Source of the DNA: Hymenobacter sp. | Lineage (GTDB): Bacteria; Bacteroidota; Bacteroidia; Cytophagales; Hymenobacteraceae | Assembly (NCBI GenBank): GCA_025354605.1 | Contig: JANXMN010000236.1 | Span: forward strand, 1-51,853 | DNA length: 51,853 bases | Direction: 5' to 3' | Shown: in pieces, positions 49,028 to 51,853 of the stretch | Position numbering within the stretch: position 1 is the stretch's first letter | Layout of the letters: every line of letters begins with the position of its first letter | Notes under the pieces: model-generated | Told to the model about the DNA's origin: nothing | Database searches by the model: none | What the model saw: only the letters and a program-made list of their open reading frames with translations | Program-made: the position numbers and the translations under genes

Positions 49028-49774
49028 TTATTCTACCCGCCCGGCCCGGGCAAATACCGGGAACGTGGCGGGCCGCGCTTCTGGCCCCCACAGCCGCGTC
49101 AGCTCATCGGCTACCAGGGCTACCATGTCGGCCCCGGCGTGCTGCCGGGCGTAGTTGGCCGTGGCCGACCAGGTACGCAGGTAGTTCAGCATGTCGTCCG
49201 CCGTCCAGTGCTTCACTACGGCAAAGCGTGCCAATTGCACGTCAGCGAACGGGAAGGGCAGGTTGGCGTACTCGTTTTCGATGTGGCGGCGGTTGGCATC
49301 CCAGTACGGGCCCGAGGTCACGTCGTGAAACTCATCCAGCACCTGGTTCAGCTCGGGTGTTTCGAGGCGGCAGAGCTGGTAGCCCCACTCGGCCAGCAGC
49401 GCCCTGGGGCGGGCCACGCGGCGCACTTCCCGGTGGTAGGCTTCGCTGTCGAACCAATGCACGGCCTGGGCCACGGTAATCAGGTCGAAGCGCTGTTTGG
49501 GGAAGGGTGTGTGCTCGGCGGTAGCGCGCTGGTAGTGGATATTGGGGCGCGGCGGGGCCTGCGCCAACTGGTTTTCGCTGAGGTCGGTGGCATCAACCCG
49601 GATAAAAGAATCGGCCAACACTGCCGCCACCTGTCCGTTGCCGGTGGCGCAATCCCAGGCCCGCTCGCGGCTTTCTACCTGGGGCAGCAGCCAATCATAC
49701 AGCTCGGAAGGATAAGCAATGCGGTAGCGGGCATATTCGGCAGCCTGGGTGGAGAAACGGTCGAGGGTGGGCAT
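49028..49774 (-). CDS. class I SAM-dependent methyltransferase
   Basis: 248-residue methyltransferase with motif I AWDCATGNGQVAAVLADSF, an acidic residue after VDATDLSENQLAQAP, and LITVAQAVHWFDSEAY (motif IV-V region), as in the UbiE/Methyltransf_11 group. Substrate unknown. It begins upstream of the ABC pair and is separated from it by 42 nt on the same strand. A palindrome lies between it and the helicase gene. Confidence 0.92.
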   Translation of the reverse strand: MPTLDRFSTQAAEYARYRIAYPSELYDWLLPQVESRERAWDCATGNGQVAAVLADSFIRVDATDLSENQLAQAPPRPNIHYQRATAEHTPFPKQRFDLITVAQAVHWFDSEAYHREVRRVARPRALLAEWGYQLCRLETPELNQVLDEFHDVTSGPYWDANRRHIENEYANLPFPFADVQLARFAVVKHWTADDMLNYLRTWSATANYARQHAGADMVALVADELTRLWGPEARPATFPVFARAGRVE

Positions 49775-49811
49775 GGGCGGGGTGGCGGGTTGGGCAGTAG
49801 TAGCAGCAAAT

Positions 49812-49914
49812 GAACGTCATGCCGAGCGTAGCCGAGGCATCTTGCTCGCATTGTTGAACGACGATGGTTAGTGGTGGCACGCGAGATGCCTCGGCTACGC
49901 TCGGCATGACGTTC
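49812..49914. repeat. perfect 31-bp palindrome (gtcatgccgagcg family)
   Basis: Arms 49812-49842 and 49884-49914 are perfect inverted copies starting gaacgtcatgccgagcg with a 41-nt loop. It lies in the gap between the divergent methyltransferase and helicase genes, so it is in the leader or control region of both. Related to the degenerate copy at 2416-2513. Confidence 0.9.
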
Positions 49915-50027
49915 GGTTTATCACGCGTTATACCTCCGCCCGGGCTGCTGTATCTTTACCACAAATCAAGCGGTTTGCTGGCCAATGCATCAGGGTCAGC
50001 CTTTTACCATTCTTACCAAGCTGAACC

Positions 50028-51800
50028 TTGACGTTTCACGAATTCAACCTCCACGACGACCTGCTGGCTGGCATCGACGCCATGAATTACAAGCAGGCCA
50101 CCCCCGTACAGGAGCAGGCCATCCCTAAAATCCTCGACGGCAAAGACCTAATTGCCTGCGCCCAGACCGGTACCGGCAAAACCGCCGCCTACCTGCTGCC
50201 GCTGCTCGACAAGATTTCGCACGCCAAGCACGGCCACACCACCACCCTCATTCTAGTGCCCACCCGCGAGCTGGCCACCCAGATTGACGAGCAGGTGATG
50301 GGCTTCGGCTACTACGTCGAGGCCAGCAGCATTGCCATCTACGGGGGCGGCAAATCCGAGAACTGGGAGCAGCAGAAGCGCGCCCTGACGAGCGGGGCCG
50401 ACATCATCATTGCCACGCCCGGCCGCCTCATCGCCCACTTGCAGATGGGCTACGTGAAGTTCGACCAGATTAAGTATCTGGTGCTCGATGAGGCCGATAA
50501 GATGATGGACATGGGCTTCTCGGACGACATCTTCAACATCGTGCGCCAGCTGCCCAAGGAGCGCCAGACGCTGCTGTTCTCGGCCACCATGCCCAGCAAA
50601 ATCCGCGACTTCTCGCAGCAGATTCTCAAGAATCCGGAAGAAATCAGGCTGGCCGTATCGAAGCCCGCCGCCGGCATCGACCAGCAGATGTACCTGGCTT
50701 TCGACCGCCAGAAAATCTACGTCCTCGAGCACATCATCAAAACCCAGGATGTGCAGAGCATGGTGCTCTTCACCAGCCAGAAAGCGGCCGTGGGCGGCAT
50801 CGTGAAAGCCGTGAACAAGCTCGGCATTGAGGCCCGCGGCATTAGCTCCGACCGCACCCAGGAAGAGCGCGAGGAAATCATGCGGGCCTTCAAAAACAAG
50901 CAGTTCCCCATCCTGGTGGCCACCGACGTGCTCAGCCGCGGCATCGACATCGACTCGCTGAGCCACGTGGTGAACTACGATATCCCCCGCGCCGCCGAAG
51001 ACTACGTGCACCGCATCGGCCGCACGGCCCGCGCCGCCACCAAAGGCACTGCCATCACCTTCATTTCCGACCAGGACCAGGACCGGGTCGTGAAAATCGA
51101 GCGCCTCATCGAGCGCGACCTCGAAAAGCGGAACATCACCGAGGAGCTGGGCCTGGGCCCCGCCCCCGAGTTCGACCCCAAGCGCTTCGCCGGCCTGGGC
51201 GGCAAAATCGGCGGCCGCCCGGCCCGGGGCGGCCACGGTGGCAGTGGTGGCAGCCGCGACCGCGGCCCCCGTCCCGAAGGCGACCGGGGCCCTCGCCGCG
51301 AAGGCGGCGGCGGAAGCTCCCGCGACGGCGGCCGTGACGGCGGCAAGCCCCGCCGCGACGCCCCCGACCCCAAAGACCCCAAGCACCTGGAGCGCCTGGC
51401 CAACGCCAAAAATGCCCTCGCCGCCCTCGATGCGGGCGTGGCCCCCGCCGTGCCCTACCAGCGCCCGCCCCGCCCCGAAGGTGAAGAGCGCCGCGACCGC
51501 GGCCCCCGCCCCGAGCGCACCCCGCGCCTCGAAGGAGAGTCCCGCCCACCCCGCGAGCCCCGCCCGGAAGGCGAAGCTCGCCCCCCGCGAGAGCCCCGCG
51601 CCGACGGCGAACCCCACCCCCCACGTGAGCCGCGCCCCGAAGGCGAACCGAAGGACGGCGCAAGCCAAGCCCGTGAGCCCCGCGCCGACGGCGAGCGTAG
51701 GCGTAGCCGGGGCGGCCGCAACCGCAACCGGGGCCCCAGGACGGATGGTGACGCCGCGGCGCCGGCTTCCAGTGAGACTCCCGCTACCCCAGCAGAGTAA
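50028..51800 (+). CDS. DEAD-box RNA helicase with repetitive disordered tail
   Basis: 590-residue ATP-dependent RNA helicase. The core (about residues 1-380) shows the Q motif ATPVQEQAIP, motif I AQTGTGKT, Ia PTRELATQ, Ib ATPGRL, II VLDEADKM, III SAT, IV MVLFTSQK, V ATDVLSRGIDIDSL and VI HRIGRTARA. The remaining about 200 residues are Arg/Gly/Pro/Glu-rich with 12-residue repeats (PPREPRPEGEAR-like). They are probably an RNA-binding disordered tail of the CsdA/RhlE type. Translation seems to start at TTG (50028), which is directly before the first family residues. Role likely ribosome assembly or RNA decay, often induced by cold. Confidence 0.94.
   Translation: MTFHEFNLHDDLLAGIDAMNYKQATPVQEQAIPKILDGKDLIACAQTGTGKTAAYLLPLLDKISHAKHGHTTTLILVPTRELATQIDEQVMGFGYYVEASSIAIYGGGKSENWEQQKRALTSGADIIIATPGRLIAHLQMGYVKFDQIKYLVLDEADKMMDMGFSDDIFNIVRQLPKERQTLLFSATMPSKIRDFSQQILKNPEEIRLAVSKPAAGIDQQMYLAFDRQKIYVLEHIIKTQDVQSMVLFTSQKAAVGGIVKAVNKLGIEARGISSDRTQEEREEIMRAFKNKQFPILVATDVLSRGIDIDSLSHVVNYDIPRAAEDYVHRIGRTARAATKGTAITFISDQDQDRVVKIERLIERDLEKRNITEELGLGPAPEFDPKRFAGLGGKIGGRPARGGHGGSGGSRDRGPRPEGDRGPRREGGGGSSRDGGRDGGKPRRDAPDPKDPKHLERLANAKNALAALDAGVAPAVPYQRPPRPEGEERRDRGPRPERTPRLEGESRPPREPRPEGEARPPREPRADGEPHPPREPRPEGEPKDGASQAREPRADGERRRSRGGRNRNRGPRTDGDAAAPASSETPATPAE
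51535..51655 (+). repeat. 36-bp in-frame repeats in helicase tail
   Basis: About three consecutive 36-bp units encode PPREPRPEGEAR, PPREPRADGEPH and PPREPRPEGEPK, with flanking degenerate copies. They lie in the C-terminal tail of the DEAD-box gene. Confidence 0.75.
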
Positions 51801-51818
51801 GCAGCTACCTCTAAAAGC

Positions 51819-51852
51819 AAAAAGCGCGGCCTCCCGGGAGGCCCCGCTTTTT
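51819..51852 (+). terminator. intrinsic terminator of the helicase gene
   Basis: aaaaagcgcggcctcc / gaggccccgcttttt form a long GC-rich stem with A-run before and T-run after. It begins about 18 nt after the helicase stop, and works in both directions. Confidence 0.88.
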
Positions 51853-51853
51853 G

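Noticed and set aside
50253-51668. 471-residue minus-strand ORF opposite the DEAD-box helicase
   Set aside because: Antisense shadow of a GC-rich gene, rich in Gly/Ala/Val/His with no family motifs. The helicase frame has all expected motifs.
1-51853. tRNA, rRNA, transposase or phage genes
   Set aside because: I looked for cloverleaf-like tRNA ends, rRNA-like stretches and integrase or DDE-type proteins in the ORF track and found none that could be supported.

Overview
The window is about 52 kb of GC-rich DNA from a Bacteroidota chromosome. It is most likely Hymenobacter or a close member of the Hymenobacteraceae (inference from overall gene style; no 16S rRNA is present). Supporting signs are near-consensus Bacteroidota promoter boxes (TTTG / TAnnTTTG) before several genes, few Shine-Dalgarno sequences, a GT3 (eukaryotic-type) glycogen synthase, an ECF sigma factor paired with a beta-barrel protein, and many dispersed palindromic repeats between genes. 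I found no rRNA, tRNA, CRISPR array, phage or transposase.

Layout. (1) 1-8.0 kb is a polysaccharide locus. On the minus strand are a membrane GT2 glycosyltransferase, a NodB-type deacetylase, an unknown coupled protein, a GT4 glycosyltransferase and a Wzx-like flippase. On the plus strand are a Wzz-like chain-length protein and a Wzy/WaaL-like polymerase or ligase. (2) 8-13.1 kb is housekeeping and signalling: DinB, a GAF/PP2C phosphatase, an orphan OppC-type permease with a small partner, a DUF2233 lipoprotein and a cytochrome c. (3) 13.2-17.5 kb holds a second GT2 coupled to an LPG-synthase-type (UPF0104) membrane protein, then ruvC, a small acidic protein and PhzF. (4) 17.5-21.6 kb starts with a 21-bp tandem array. 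It is followed by an ECF sigma factor coupled to a protein that appears to span both membranes, and by a lipoprotein. (5) 21.6-25.7 kb holds hutI, a 2H phosphoesterase, a decayed GT39 glycosyltransferase, a zinc-ribbon membrane protein and an alpha/beta hydrolase.

(6) 25.8-27.0 kb is a two-gene RNA-repair candidate: a Thg1-like 3'-5' polymerase overlapping a polynucleotide-kinase-like P-loop protein. (7) 27.1-36.3 kb holds a divergent pair whose two start codons lie in a near-perfect inverted repeat, a YfcC carrier, a MarR / flavin reductase / GlcG divergent module, a GH13 branching enzyme, a carboxylesterase, an F420-type oxidoreductase and a nitroreductase. (8) 36.5-45.4 kb holds glycogen synthase, a DUF3592-like protein, a DUF4198-like protein, a STAS protein, RNase Z, a YhhQ queuosine-precursor transporter, three tandem paralogous exported proteins and trpS. 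(9) 45.6-51.8 kb holds an unknown conserved protein, a CaiB-type CoA transferase, a minimal ABC pair, a methyltransferase and a DEAD-box helicase with a repetitive disordered tail and a strong terminator.

The most interesting items are the Thg1/kinase operon, the ECF sigma factor with its putative trans-envelope partner behind a phased 21-bp array, and the unusual load of palindromes. Some of these palindromes have moved into start regions, stop regions or the inside of genes. All calls come from reading the sequence; no database search was run.
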